DNA of 64,000 nt from Janthinobacterium sp. B9-8 (GTDB lineage Bacteria > Pseudomonadota > Gammaproteobacteria > Burkholderiales > Chitinibacteraceae): assembly GCF_000969645.2 (NCBI RefSeq), contig NZ_CP014222.1:1555813-1619812 (forward strand), given 5' to 3'. Both the position numbers and the translations under genes were made by a program. Shown here piece by piece: positions 42,803 to 51,323 of the stretch; position 1 is the stretch's first letter; each line of letters starts with the position of its first letter. The notes beneath the pieces were generated by a model. The model was given only the letters and a program-made list of their open reading frames with translations, did no database searches and was not told the DNA's origin.

Positions 42803-44479
42803 TCATAGATTATTCCTAGCTTGCCTTTTTTTACACCATTGCCCATGAATAATTTTTATTTTATCAGGAAATCTCATGCGATCATCTGACATGAAATCTA
42901 AAAACTCTGAAAGCATTCTTGATTTCATTAAGGAATAAAAGGTCAATACGGCAATAGGAATAAACGTCACGAAAAAGTACCCTATTCTGCGCCATGACGG
43001 CTCTGCCGCAAGATCAAATAAATTCATCCCCAGAAAGCCAGTCACTGTCGTACCTACCAAACCCAGAATCGTTACCACCGTCAGGCGCACCACCGTATCG
43101 GCCTGCCGATGCAAATCATCGTTTTCTAAATACTGGCTCATGCTATGGATGGATTCGCGTACTTCTGTAAACAAAGCTTCTGTGCCCAGATGGCGGCGGG
43201 CAATATGAAACATTTGATCGGCCACCACTTGATTAGAGATTTCACTAAACCAATAGCGCTGGGTAAAACGCAAAAACACCTCTTGCAGAATATGAATATC
43301 CCGTTTGAAACGCCGGGCAGAGCCTGCATCGCCCACTTGCAAACGTGATAACGCCACCGCCAGCCGGTCAGAAAACATCAGTAATGCGGCTTTATGAAAA
43401 TGAGCAATCATCATCAGTAAAAAATACTGATGCCTGAATTGCCCCAAGGCACCGGTAAACGGATCGCTAAAAAAACCATGGGTATGCTTGCCTACCAGCA
43501 CAAAAGCATGGCCATCACACATCATGCGAGTGGATGATGAATCATGGCGACGCTCCGGCACCCAAAAGCGGTCGTAGCAGCAGTTTGCTTCGAAATCCTG
43601 AAATACTTTGGCGGTATAGGGCAAATCGCCGCCCTGCGAAGGCCGCGTCACCATACCCAGCCGGTAGAAATCTTCATCACTTAGATCAAAGGGATCGTCA
43701 AAAGCCAGATAAGCCATCAAGGGCATGCGGTGATATTCAATTTGCCGATACCGCAGTTCGCCGATTTCGTTTGAATGGTGCAATACCAAAGGCCGCAACA
43801 AAGCATCCCAATGTTGTGCCATAGGGGCAGCGCGAAACTCACCCACATGGGATAAAAACTTGGATTTATCATTGTAATCCGAGGCGGCAATCACGCCTCC
43901 TTTTACATCCAGCCATTTCACCTGTTGCAAGCAGCTTGCCGCCGTTTTATCTTCATCCCACTGCGCAGGAAAAGCGCGGCCAAACCTGAACAGCGTATCC
44001 TGCACCCGGCTGAGCGGCACATTATCCGCAAGAATTTCAAACGCCAGAATTACGATATCAATATCATAAAAAAAATACAGATCAATATGCGCCACTTTAA
44101 AGTCTTGCCGCGTGCCATCCTTATAATGCATACGCACCGTACAGATATCATGCCGCCTGAATACATGCAGTGGTGAGCCGCCATAACTTGCCGTACTCCC
44201 CGCCTCTGCCGCCCCTTCGCCATATAAGAACCGCTGCACATAGGGCAGAAAAGTGACAAATTCGCGGTAATGTCGTTCTTGAAATGCCTGAGGATCCATA
44301 TCAAACACTGAGGGCCGCATCTGCCAGGGCGAATCCTCATCCAGCAACTGATTCATCAGCTCCCAATGCCGCCCCATTACCGCCCCGCTGCCCACAGGCT
44401 GGGCGAGTGGCATCAACTGCAAAGGCCAAATTAAAATCTGCCTAAAATGGCGAACAATGGTTTCAGCGGCATCAGCCAT
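42803..44479 (-). CDS. Large CorA-like membrane protein
   Basis: The 558-residue protein ends in two membrane segments separated by the GMN signature near residue 484 (TVTGFLGMNLFDLAAEP). It is thus a relative of CorA magnesium channels. The N-terminal ~400 residues form a long cytoplasmic region, longer than the ~240 residues of CorA. The C-terminal tail after the second membrane segment is also long (~45 residues). CorA-type proteins move Mg2+, Co2+ or Zn2+, but the substrate here is unknown. It lies between glyA and hpt with gaps on both sides and is probably a single-gene unit. Confidence -1.
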   Translation of the reverse strand: MADAAETIVRHFRQILIWPLQLMPLAQPVGSGAVMGRHWELMNQLLDEDSPWQMRPSVFDMDPQAFQERHYREFVTFLPYVQRFLYGEGAAEAGSTASYGGSPLHVFRRHDICTVRMHYKDGTRQDFKVAHIDLYFFYDIDIVILAFEILADNVPLSRVQDTLFRFGRAFPAQWDEDKTAASCLQQVKWLDVKGGVIAASDYNDKSKFLSHVGEFRAAPMAQHWDALLRPLVLHHSNEIGELRYRQIEYHRMPLMAYLAFDDPFDLSDEDFYRLGMVTRPSQGGDLPYTAKVFQDFEANCCYDRFWVPERRHDSSSTRMMCDGHAFVLVGKHTHGFFSDPFTGALGQFRHQYFLLMMIAHFHKAALLMFSDRLAVALSRLQVGDAGSARRFKRDIHILQEVFLRFTQRYWFSEISNQVVADQMFHIARRHLGTEALFTEVRESIHSMSQYLENDDLHRQADTVVRLTVVTILGLVGTTVTGFLGMNLFDLAAEPSWRRIGYFFVTFIPIAVLTFYSLMKSRMLSEFLDFMSDDRMRFPDKIKIIHGQWCKKRQARNNL

Positions 44480-44644
44480 CTTGGTCTCCCCTTCCTAATA
44501 AAGTAAGAGTAGATCAAAGCGCGCTATTAATAAGCCATCGAAAGGCAAAGACTTATTTATCCGCACAATCAAAATAACCCGCTCACCCCACAGGGCTTGC
44601 GGCAAATACAAGCAGACAACACAAAACCAGTAAATTACGCCTGC

Positions 44645-44685
44645 AAAAAAGCCCTTATTTACTCAGCGTAAATAAGGGCTTTTAA
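44645..44685. terminator. Rho-independent terminator between hpt and the CorA-like gene
   Basis: The perfect 12-bp stem AGCCCTTATTTA / TAAATAAGGGCT, with a 7-base loop, is flanked by A6 on the left and TTTT on the right. On the minus strand it follows hpt by about 20 bp and ends its transcript. Confidence -1.
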
Positions 44686-44705
44686 AATCAACCAACCGCA
44701 CAATA

Positions 44706-45260
44706 TTACATGCCTTGTACCGCATAAATGGCCAGCGTATTGCGCCAATAGCCTTGGTAATCCATACCACAACCAAATAAGAAGCGATCTTCTACTTCCA
44801 GGCCCACATAATCCGCAGCCACACCCACCGCTTTACGATCATGTTTTTTATCCACCAGCACAGCAACGCGTACTTCTTTTGCGCCTTGTTCACGGCAATA
44901 TTCCAAGATGGCTGCCAGTGTATGACCCTCATCAAGAATATCGTCCACGATCACCACAACACGACCTTTCATGCTTTCTTGTGGTTTTACTTTCCAATCC
45001 AGCATGCCGCCACTAGTTTCTTTGCGATAACGCGTGGCATGCATATAAGACACTTCGAGAGGGAAGCGTAAGCGTGGCAATAAATGCCCTGACACAATCA
45101 AGCCACCATTCATAACGGTGTAAACAATCGGATTGGCGTATTGCAAATCAGCGGTCATTGCCACCGCCATACGATCCAGCGCAGCCAGCACTTCGGCCTC
45201 GCTGTGCAGGCAATCCGAATTATCAATAATGGTTTGGGCTTCAGGGAGTTCTAGGGTCAC
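44706..45260 (-). CDS. hpt: Hypoxanthine(-guanine) phosphoribosyltransferase
   Basis: This enzyme joins hypoxanthine or guanine to PRPP to make IMP or GMP. The start is GTG 45260, with AGAGG nine bases upstream, giving 184 residues. An earlier frame to 45317 adds a non-family N-terminus. The PRPP loop VVVIVDDILDEGHTL, the N-terminal NGGLIVSGHLL and the substrate region VDKKHDRK are present. It lies downstream of apt and a purine permease on the same strand, a purine salvage group. Confidence -1.
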   Translation of the reverse strand: MTLELPEAQTIIDNSDCLHSEAEVLAALDRMAVAMTADLQYANPIVYTVMNGGLIVSGHLLPRLRFPLEVSYMHATRYRKETSGGMLDWKVKPQESMKGRVVVIVDDILDEGHTLAAILEYCREQGAKEVRVAVLVDKKHDRKAVGVAADYVGLEVEDRFLFGCGMDYQGYWRNTLAIYAVQGM

Positions 45261-45362
45261 GATAGCGTACCTCTTCTTCAAATGATTTAAATAATTCAAA
45301 TAAAAACGGGCAGGCACTGTTTGGATTTAACGTAACAAACACAGCGCCGCCACGACACATCT

Positions 45363-45923
45363 TTAATGACCTGCGTAATCGCAAACAGTAAACAGAGGGA
45401 TACCCTGCTCACGTACGATTTTTGATCCACCCAATTCAGGCAAATCAACAATAGCAGCTGCTTCAACAATAGTTGCACCAAGGCGGTTTAACAGCTTAGC
45501 TGCCGCCACCATGGTACCGCCTGTTGCCACCAAATCATCAATCAGCAAAACACGGTCGCCTTTTTTACAGGCATCGGTATGAATCTCAACTGTGGCCGAG
45601 CCGTATTCCAGCTCGTATTCTTCTGCCACTGTTAAAAAGGGCAATTTGCCTTTTTTGCGCACGGGCACAAAGCCCAAGTTTAATTCATAGGCCACTACCG
45701 CACCCAGAATAAAACCACGCGCATCCACACCGGCCACCATGTCTAAATCCATATCCATATAGCGATGCACAAAGATATCGACCAAGACACGAAAGGTTTT
45801 TTTATCTTGCAATAAAGGCGTGATGTCACGGAACTGCACGCCAGCCTGCGGCCAATCAGGCACAGTACGGATGCGATCCCGAATATAATCCGCGTAAGGC
45901 GGCTCAGCTTGCAATAAGCTCAT
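45363..45923 (-). CDS. apt: Adenine phosphoribosyltransferase
   Basis: Apt converts adenine and PRPP to AMP. The 186-residue protein has [10 protein letters not shown] near residue 32, [10 protein letters not shown], and the PRPP loop [15 protein letters not shown]. The ATG at 45923 begins [20 protein letters not shown] decayed copy of this start lies about 98 bp upstream (45955-46023). It belongs to the purine group with hpt and the permease. Confidence -1.
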   Translation of the reverse strand: MSLLQAEPPYADYIRDRIRTVPDWPQAGVQFRDITPLLQDKKTFRVLVDIFVHRYMDMDLDMVAGVDARGFILGAVVAYELNLGFVPVRKKGKLPFLTVAEEYELEYGSATVEIHTDACKKGDRVLLIDDLVATGGTMVAAAKLLNRLGATIVEAAAIVDLPELGGSKIVREQGIPLFTVCDYAGH

Positions 45924-45954
45924 TGAATATTTCCCTTAGCCAAAAGCGGCAAAT

Positions 45955-46023
45955 TTAACGCGCTGTACGAATACGGCCCCAAATACAATCTGCATAAGGT
46001 GATTCTGCCTGCAATAAGCTCAT
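45955..46023 (-). pseudogene. Decayed duplicate of the apt 5' end
   Basis: The frame from ATG 46023 reads MSLLQAESPYADCIWGRIRT, then two codons and a TAA. It matches the first ~20 residues of apt ([20 protein letters not shown]) with five changes. The DNA similarity extends over roughly 95 bp including the upstream TTTCCCTTA-type leader (about 45964-46058 against 45867-45958). It is a partial tandem duplication that has drifted. The true apt gene is intact. Confidence -1.
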
Positions 46024-46036
46024 CAAATCTTTCCCT

Positions 46037-47329
46037 TTAACCAAAGGCTGCAAATTTAACCAGCCACAGCGCAGTAATAATCAACACGGCGGGGCTCAGG
46101 TCTTTATAGCGGCCTGCCAACACTTTAATCGCAGCGTAGCTAATAAAACCAAAGGCAATCCCGTCAGCAATCGAATAGGTAAATGGCATGCCAACTGCAG
46201 TAATCACGGCAGGCGCGGCTTCGGTAATATCATCCCAATCAATTTCGGCCAAACCACGCGCCATCAAAACGGCCACATAGCAAAGCGCGGGCGCTGTGGC
46301 ATAAGCGGGCACAGTACCTGCCAATGGTGCAACAAACAGCGCGGCCAAAAACAAGATCGCAACGACTAAGCTAGTCAGACCCGTGCGGCCGCCTGCTGCA
46401 ACGCCTGCCGCTGATTCAACATAGGCGGTTACACTCGAAGTACCCAAGGCAGCCCCTACCATAATGGCAGAAGAATCAGCGAACAGCGCTTTCTTTAAAC
46501 GTGGCAGTTTGCCATCTTTATCCAGCAAACCAGAGCGATGAGAAACGCCGACTAAAGTGCCGGTAGTATCAAACAAATCAACAAAGAAGAAAATAAACAC
46601 CACACCCAGAAGGCCCGCATTCAGCGCACTTTTAATATCCATTTGCATAAAGGTCGGTGCAATCGACGGTGGCGGTGAAAACACACCTTTGAATTCGGTT
46701 AAGCCGAATAAAATCGACAGCAGCGTTACACCTAATACGCCAATAATAATCGCGCCTTTTACTTTACGGTATTCAAGCGCCGCAATTAAAAAGAAGCCCA
46801 ATACGGCTAATAATGTGCTTGGTGCATGGATATCACCCAATTGCACCATGGTCACGGGCGAAGCGGTAATCAGCCCAGCGCTTTTGAGCCCAATAATAGC
46901 CAGAAACAATCCCACACCGGCAGAAATAGCTAGCTTTAAAGAATGCGGAATGGCATTCACCAGTACTTCACGCAATTTAAACGAGGAAACCAGCACAAAA
47001 ACCACGCCAGAAATAAACACCGCACCCAGCGCAGTTTGCCAAGGCACACCCATGCCTTTAACCACAGCAAAGGTAAAATAAGCATTCAAACCCATACCTG
47101 GGGCTAGCGCAATCGGGTAATTAGCCAAAAGCGCCATCACGGCAGTACCAAAAGCCGCAGCCAAACAGGTCGCCACAAACACGGCATTAAAATCCATACC
47201 GGTTTGCGCCAGAATGGCCGGATTAACAAAAATAATATAGGCCATGGTTAAAAACGTTGTAAAACCCGCGATCACTTCGGTTTTAACGTTAGTACCGTGT
47301 TCTTTTAGTTTGAACAATGCTTCGAGCAT
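46037..47329 (-). CDS. Purine (adenine/guanine/hypoxanthine) permease, AzgA type
   Basis: The 430-residue protein has 12 or more membrane segments and the AzgA/GhxP-type signatures TEVIAGFTTFLTMAYIIFVNP at the N-terminus and ALAPGMGLNAYFTF. FVDLFDTTGTLVGVSHRSGL lies near the middle. It would import purine bases in symport with protons. It stands upstream of apt and hpt, so the three make an uptake-plus-salvage route. Which base it prefers cannot be told from sequence. Confidence -1.
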   Translation of the reverse strand: MLEALFKLKEHGTNVKTEVIAGFTTFLTMAYIIFVNPAILAQTGMDFNAVFVATCLAAAFGTAVMALLANYPIALAPGMGLNAYFTFAVVKGMGVPWQTALGAVFISGVVFVLVSSFKLREVLVNAIPHSLKLAISAGVGLFLAIIGLKSAGLITASPVTMVQLGDIHAPSTLLAVLGFFLIAALEYRKVKGAIIIGVLGVTLLSILFGLTEFKGVFSPPPSIAPTFMQMDIKSALNAGLLGVVFIFFFVDLFDTTGTLVGVSHRSGLLDKDGKLPRLKKALFADSSAIMVGAALGTSSVTAYVESAAGVAAGGRTGLTSLVVAILFLAALFVAPLAGTVPAYATAPALCYVAVLMARGLAEIDWDDITEAAPAVITAVGMPFTYSIADGIAFGFISYAAIKVLAGRYKDLSPAVLIITALWLVKFAAFG

Positions 47330-47430
47330 GAGCCCATTTCCCCGTTAAATAAAAACAAATAAGCCGGAGCGTATTGATGCAATCTAAATAGAAAACAAAA
47401 ATACATTCCGACTTTCGCACGCTTAAAAAA

Positions 47431-48000
47431 TCAACTACCCACACCAGACAAAGCCAATACACCCAACAGAGCAAAAACGGCTGCGGCTACAAAACGTACA
47501 TAACGCAGAATATGCATTCGGGCGGCAATCCACTTACCCACAAAAACGGCAGGCACATCGGCAATCATCATGCCGACCGTTGTACCGGCAACCACCGCCC
47601 ACAAAGGCTGATATTTCAGCGCCAACGCCACAGTGGCCACTTGCGTTTTATCGCCAATCTCAGCCAAAAAGAAAGCTAAAGTTGTAGCAATAAATGCGCC
47701 ATAAGGCTTGATTTGCGCCTCTTCTTCGCCCATTTCATCAGGCACCAGTGCCCAGGCGGCAATCGCTAAAAAGCCCAAACCAATCACCCAGCGCAAAACA
47801 AGGGGCGAAATCATACCTGCTACCTGCTGGCCGATCCAACCGGCAGCAAAGTGATTCAGTACAGTCGCAACAAAGATACCCAAGATAATGGGCAAAGGAC
47901 GGCGAAAGCGTGCGGCCAGAATTAACGCAAGTAATTGCGTTTTATCGCCAATTTCGGCGATGGCGACAACGCCAGTAGAAATAAGAAAGGTATCAATCAT
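47431..48000 (-). CDS. GDT1/TMEM165 (UPF0016) family manganese exporter
   Basis: The 189-residue membrane protein has the family's two copies of the E-x-G-D-K-(T/S) motif: VVAIAEIGDKTQLLALILAARF near residue 12 and FFLAEIGDKTQVATVAL near residue 120. About six membrane segments are visible. The family exports Mn2+ (MneA/MntX types in bacteria). A yybP-ykoY riboswitch just upstream strongly supports a manganese role. The start is ATG 48000. A longer frame to 48258 only reads through the riboswitch. Confidence -1.
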   Translation of the reverse strand: MIDTFLISTGVVAIAEIGDKTQLLALILAARFRRPLPIILGIFVATVLNHFAAGWIGQQVAGMISPLVLRWVIGLGFLAIAAWALVPDEMGEEEAQIKPYGAFIATTLAFFLAEIGDKTQVATVALALKYQPLWAVVAGTTVGMMIADVPAVFVGKWIAARMHILRYVRFVAAAVFALLGVLALSGVGS

Positions 48001-48009
48001 CGAGTCGTG

Positions 48010-48222
48010 TTTCCGGGGCGGGCAGGATAGAGGTCGCACAGCATTGCCCACCCCGGGAAATGCTGAACGAACCTCAGGTCTTGTCAAGTTGATCAATATT
48101 CTGTGTTCAGAACACCGCCCCAACCGAATACGCCATGAATCAAACGATCCAAGTATGTTGACGTACTCCCCGCAAACCGTTCTTTCAAACTCGTTGCAGG
48201 CGACTACTCCCCCGAAGACCAA
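48010..48222 (-). promoter_or_regulatory. yybP-ykoY manganese riboswitch
   Basis: Read on the minus strand, the leader contains GGGGGAGTAGTC, later GTCAACATACT, then TTGACAAGACCT, and finally GCGACCTCTATCCTGCCC. These are the conserved blocks of the yybP-ykoY Mn2+-sensing RNA in their normal order, ending ~10 bp before the ATG. The GCCCGCCCCGG near the end can pair with CCGGGGTGGGC upstream of it, forming a possible expression-platform hairpin. In this class Mn2+ binding turns exporter expression on. Confidence -1.
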
Positions 48223-48303
48223 AGCGCGGATTTTAACCACCCCGTATGCATGCTGCAATCCCAGATTACAAAAACCGCATATACAAACTACTATTTACAT
48301 GTA

Positions 48304-48780
48304 TCAAATGGCCGTTTTGATATGATTTAGCAGTGCTTCACACCCCGCCTCAACCTGATCTAACACCGTCTCAAATCCAGCTGTGCCGCCATAGTAAGGA
48401 TCTAACACCTCGTTTTGAGCAGGCACAGGAGCAAAGGATAAAAATAATTTCACCCGTGATTGATATTCTGGCGGGCATTGCCGCTGTAAATCCCTTAAAT
48501 GACCATTATCCATCGCCAAAATCAAATCAAACTCAGCAAAATCGCTCTGCTGCACGCTGCGGGCGCGCAAAAAAGACAAATCAAAACCGCGTTTTTTAGC
48601 ATGACTTTGCGAACGTCGATCTGGCGGCTCCCCAATGTGATAATCCTGTGTACCGGCAGAATCCACCTCAATGGCATGGCTTAGCCCCGCAGCCTCTACC
48701 ATTTGCCGCATCACCCCATCTGCAGTGGGGCTTCTACAAATGTTGCCAGTGCATACAAAAATAACTTTAATTTTTTTCAT
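48304..48780 (-). CDS. Low-molecular-weight protein-tyrosine-phosphatase
   Basis: The 158-residue enzyme has the P-loop VCTGNICRSP (C-X5-R-S) at residues ~9-18 and the general-acid Asp in VLDPYYGG near residue 123. Length is standard. It may act on arginine or tyrosine phosphate of other proteins. No kinase or capsule gene is nearby, so its partner is unknown. The ATG at 48780 is chosen over TTG 48789. Confidence -1.
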   Translation of the reverse strand: MKKIKVIFVCTGNICRSPTADGVMRQMVEAAGLSHAIEVDSAGTQDYHIGEPPDRRSQSHAKKRGFDLSFLRARSVQQSDFAEFDLILAMDNGHLRDLQRQCPPEYQSRVKLFLSFAPVPAQNEVLDPYYGGTAGFETVLDQVEAGCEALLNHIKTAI

Positions 48781-49009
48781 TAAAATCAACCAATTCGAAA
48801 AAAAACATTAAAAAAACAATCAATTACCATAAATATAAAATGGAGGACATTTGGGCATACTCATTATGCCCTGCCCTAATTTTAAAACAATAATATGTGG
48901 TGTTTTTACACCGTTTGGACCAGCAAATTAGATCGAATCATCTCCTGAATGATTGACCGTTTGCTGGCGCAAAGATACCAATGCAGCTTTAAATCTCTAA
49001 TAGAAGATT

Positions 49010-49183
49010 ATGTTAAACCGCCTGCAAACAGTCGCTAAAGTTGGGTTGATTACAGAGTACAACAGTCGATATTGAGATTTGCACAATCGGCTACATCCAA
49101 ATGCAAGATTAGGTGATGCTGCCTTGCAGATGCTTGCAGGAGAATATGGGCTTCAGACAAAAACTGACACAACAGTAATTTAA
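49010..49183 (+). pseudogene. Possible gene remnant interrupted by TGA
   Basis: From ATG 49010 the frame reads MLNRLQTVAKVGLITEYNSR and then Tyr-TGA (49073). After the TGA it continues DLHNRLHPNARLGDAALQML to TAA at 49181-49183. The two parts read like one protein of about 57 residues. The family is unknown to me, and chance continuity is possible over so short a stretch. Confidence -1.
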
Positions 49184-49294
49184 TCCGTCAGCAATGCATA
49201 CTCAACTCCCCCACTTTTGGCTTCATTACTCCCTTGGCACTAATTGTGCTAACTATATTCCAAAAGAAAACATAAAAATGATTGACTCATTTTT

Positions 49295-49341
49295 ATACTA
49301 TAAATCAATAGCTTAAATTTTAAATTGTTGATTTATAGTAT
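49295..49341. repeat. AT-rich 14-bp inverted repeat
   Basis: ATACTATAAATCAA pairs perfectly with TTGATTTATAGTAT across a 19-base AT-rich centre. It lies ~670 bp upstream of the efflux gene. It could be a regulator site or a transposon end, but nothing in the sequence decides between these. Confidence -1.
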
Positions 49342-50012
49342 TTTACAAAAGTTCAAAAAAAACATTCGTGCAACTTAAAACTGTAACGATGCGTCAGTAA
49401 GCGGTAAATATTTACCTAGTTTAATTACTTGTATATACAATAAAATTGTAATTATTTATAAGAATATGATCGTACTTCAACACAAAAATTGAAATAACAG
49501 GGTCTTTTTAGCTGAGAAATAATTCAAGAAACACCAGTTCACTTCAAAGAGAACAGAACTTAATCAGACTTGTAATCTAGGATCCGCCCAAGACACAACC
49601 GTGAAAGACGCCTTCGGTATCGGCCACGCAATACACCTGAGAAACGTAATCAGCGGTGCATTAGAAATCTCGCTCAGTCGCTTCGACGCACTTTCAGAAA
49701 CCCCCCGCACACAATCTGGGGCACTTCTAGAAAATGAAGTGAAACGGCGATCAAAGACTTCGATAACTTTGATCGTAGCTATTTCACTAGAGGACTCGGC
49801 CCCCATTCGCGTGATCATCATTCAAGCATGTTTTGTTGCCCTTTTTTCATGGTTTGGATGGGTGTTTTGTAGCCCATAGCCGTTTAAAAAGTAGCTAAGG
49901 AAATTTGTCTATTTGTAGCTTCGTCATTTTTCTGCAGCATCTTTCTAGACTTTCTCCATAAGAAAGTCTACCGATTAAACACACAGATTAACTTAACTAA
50001 ATTGTTGGCTCG

Positions 50013-51269
50013 ATGTCTTCCTTTACCCGCTCGCTCTTACCGATTTCCTCCCGTCAGGCGCTGTTTTTTTGTTTGCTACTCGCCACATTTGAACTGCTGA
50101 CCTATGTCGGTAGCGATATTGTGATGCCCGCCATGTTGTATGTGGTTGCAGACCTCAATGCCCCCGTTAGCCATGTACCCATAGCGCTGAACGCCTATTT
50201 GCTGGGCGGCGTCGCCTTCCAATGGCTTATCGGCCCCTTGTCGGATCGTTTTGGCCGTCGCCCATTGTTGTTGATTGGCGCAATCCTGTTTGCCGTGGCC
50301 TGTCTGATCACGCCCTTGGTAAGCGGCATCTATGTATTCAACGCGTTACGCTTTATTCAGGGCATTGCGCTGGGCTTTGTAGTGGTGGTGAGTTACCCCG
50401 CGCTACAAGAGTCCTTTCAGGAAACCGATGCGGTTCGCCTTATGGCGTTGTTGGCCAATATCGCCTTGCTGTCGCCATTATTAGGCCCATTACTGGGCAG
50501 TATGCTGCTGGAGGTTTTGACGTGGCGCACACTGTTTGTTGGCGTGGGCCTATGTGCCGTTTTAGCCTTGATCGGGCTGTGGTTTTTTATGCCTGAAACC
50601 ATAGGCGTTACGCGTAAAGATGGCAGTCGGCTTGAGCCAGCGCCGCTTAATCTGGCAAGCATTTTGGCAAGTTACCGTGAGCTACTGGGCAATGCTCGCT
50701 TTATGCACGGCAGCTTGGCGCTGGGGCTCATCAGCATCCCATTGATTGGCTGGATCGGCCTTGCACCTTTACTGATGATGAATAATCTGGGGCTGAGCTC
50801 TATTGCCTACGGCCTGTGGCAGTTGCCGATTTTTGGTGGCTTGATTGCCGGCAATCTGGCGTTAAATTATCTGGTTGCCCGCTTTGAACTTGATGCACTG
50901 ATTCGCTTATCGCTATGGCCTATTTTTGGGGGCTTACTCTTGATGCTGGGAGCCACCTTGGTCACCGGCCACTTATTGGCGTTAGTGCTGGGCTTAACGA
51001 TCTACGCCTTTGGCATGGGCATTTGCAACGCCACGCTTTACCGGCAGACCTTGTTTGCCAGCGAGAGTGGCAAAGGCACTGTTGCCGCCATGTTGGGGAT
51101 GATTTCTGTCGCCACTATCGGCCTAGGCAGTTCGGCGCTTGCGGTATTGGGTGCGGGTACCAGCCTTGCTGCTTTCGCCATCGCGACCAGTATTAGTGCG
51201 GGTTTGGCGCTCTGGCCACTGTGGTGCTTGCTTAAGCGTCCGCCTATGACTGCCGCCGTTACGATTTAA
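50013..51269 (+). CDS. MdfA-like multidrug efflux transporter (MFS)
   Basis: The 418-residue protein with 12 membrane segments closely follows E. coli MdfA: LLLATFELLTYVGSDIVMPAML places Glu27 and Asp35 where MdfA has its proton-coupling Glu26 and Asp34. The loop motif GPLSDRFGRRPLL is present, and IYAFGMGICNATL resembles MdfA segment 11. MdfA exports varied lipophilic compounds by proton antiport. As first gene of the cluster, 54 bp before the LuxE-like gene, it could export the cluster's product or protect against it. Confidence -1.
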   Translation: MSSFTRSLLPISSRQALFFCLLLATFELLTYVGSDIVMPAMLYVVADLNAPVSHVPIALNAYLLGGVAFQWLIGPLSDRFGRRPLLLIGAILFAVACLITPLVSGIYVFNALRFIQGIALGFVVVVSYPALQESFQETDAVRLMALLANIALLSPLLGPLLGSMLLEVLTWRTLFVGVGLCAVLALIGLWFFMPETIGVTRKDGSRLEPAPLNLASILASYRELLGNARFMHGSLALGLISIPLIGWIGLAPLLMMNNLGLSSIAYGLWQLPIFGGLIAGNLALNYLVARFELDALIRLSLWPIFGGLLLMLGATLVTGHLLALVLGLTIYAFGMGICNATLYRQTLFASESGKGTVAAMLGMISVATIGLGSSALAVLGAGTSLAAFAIATSISAGLALWPLWCLLKRPPMTAAVTI

Positions 51270-51323
51270 TTTTTAACTACCCCCTTCCGCTTTTGTTTAT
51301 TTATCTTGCCTAGGAAATCATTT

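Larger units (their letters stand above)
48781..50012. other. AT-rich gene-poor region before the LuxE/LuxC cluster
   Basis: About 1.2 kb with many A/T runs, unlike the flanking genes. It holds a short broken frame (49010-49183), a 14-bp inverted repeat (49295-49341) and, at 49740-49793, an imperfect GTGAAA...GATCAAAG / CTTTGATC...TTTCAC hairpin. Two overlapping opposite frames at 49564-49879 resemble nothing I know. No intact gene, tRNA or insertion sequence is evident. It looks like the decayed edge of acquired DNA. Confidence -1.

Noticed and set aside
49564..49879. Two opposite overlapping frames of 85 and 92 codons in the AT-rich region
   Set aside because: Neither has a good ribosome binding site, a known motif or a neighbour that would explain it. 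They overlap each other almost completely and are listed only within the region description.
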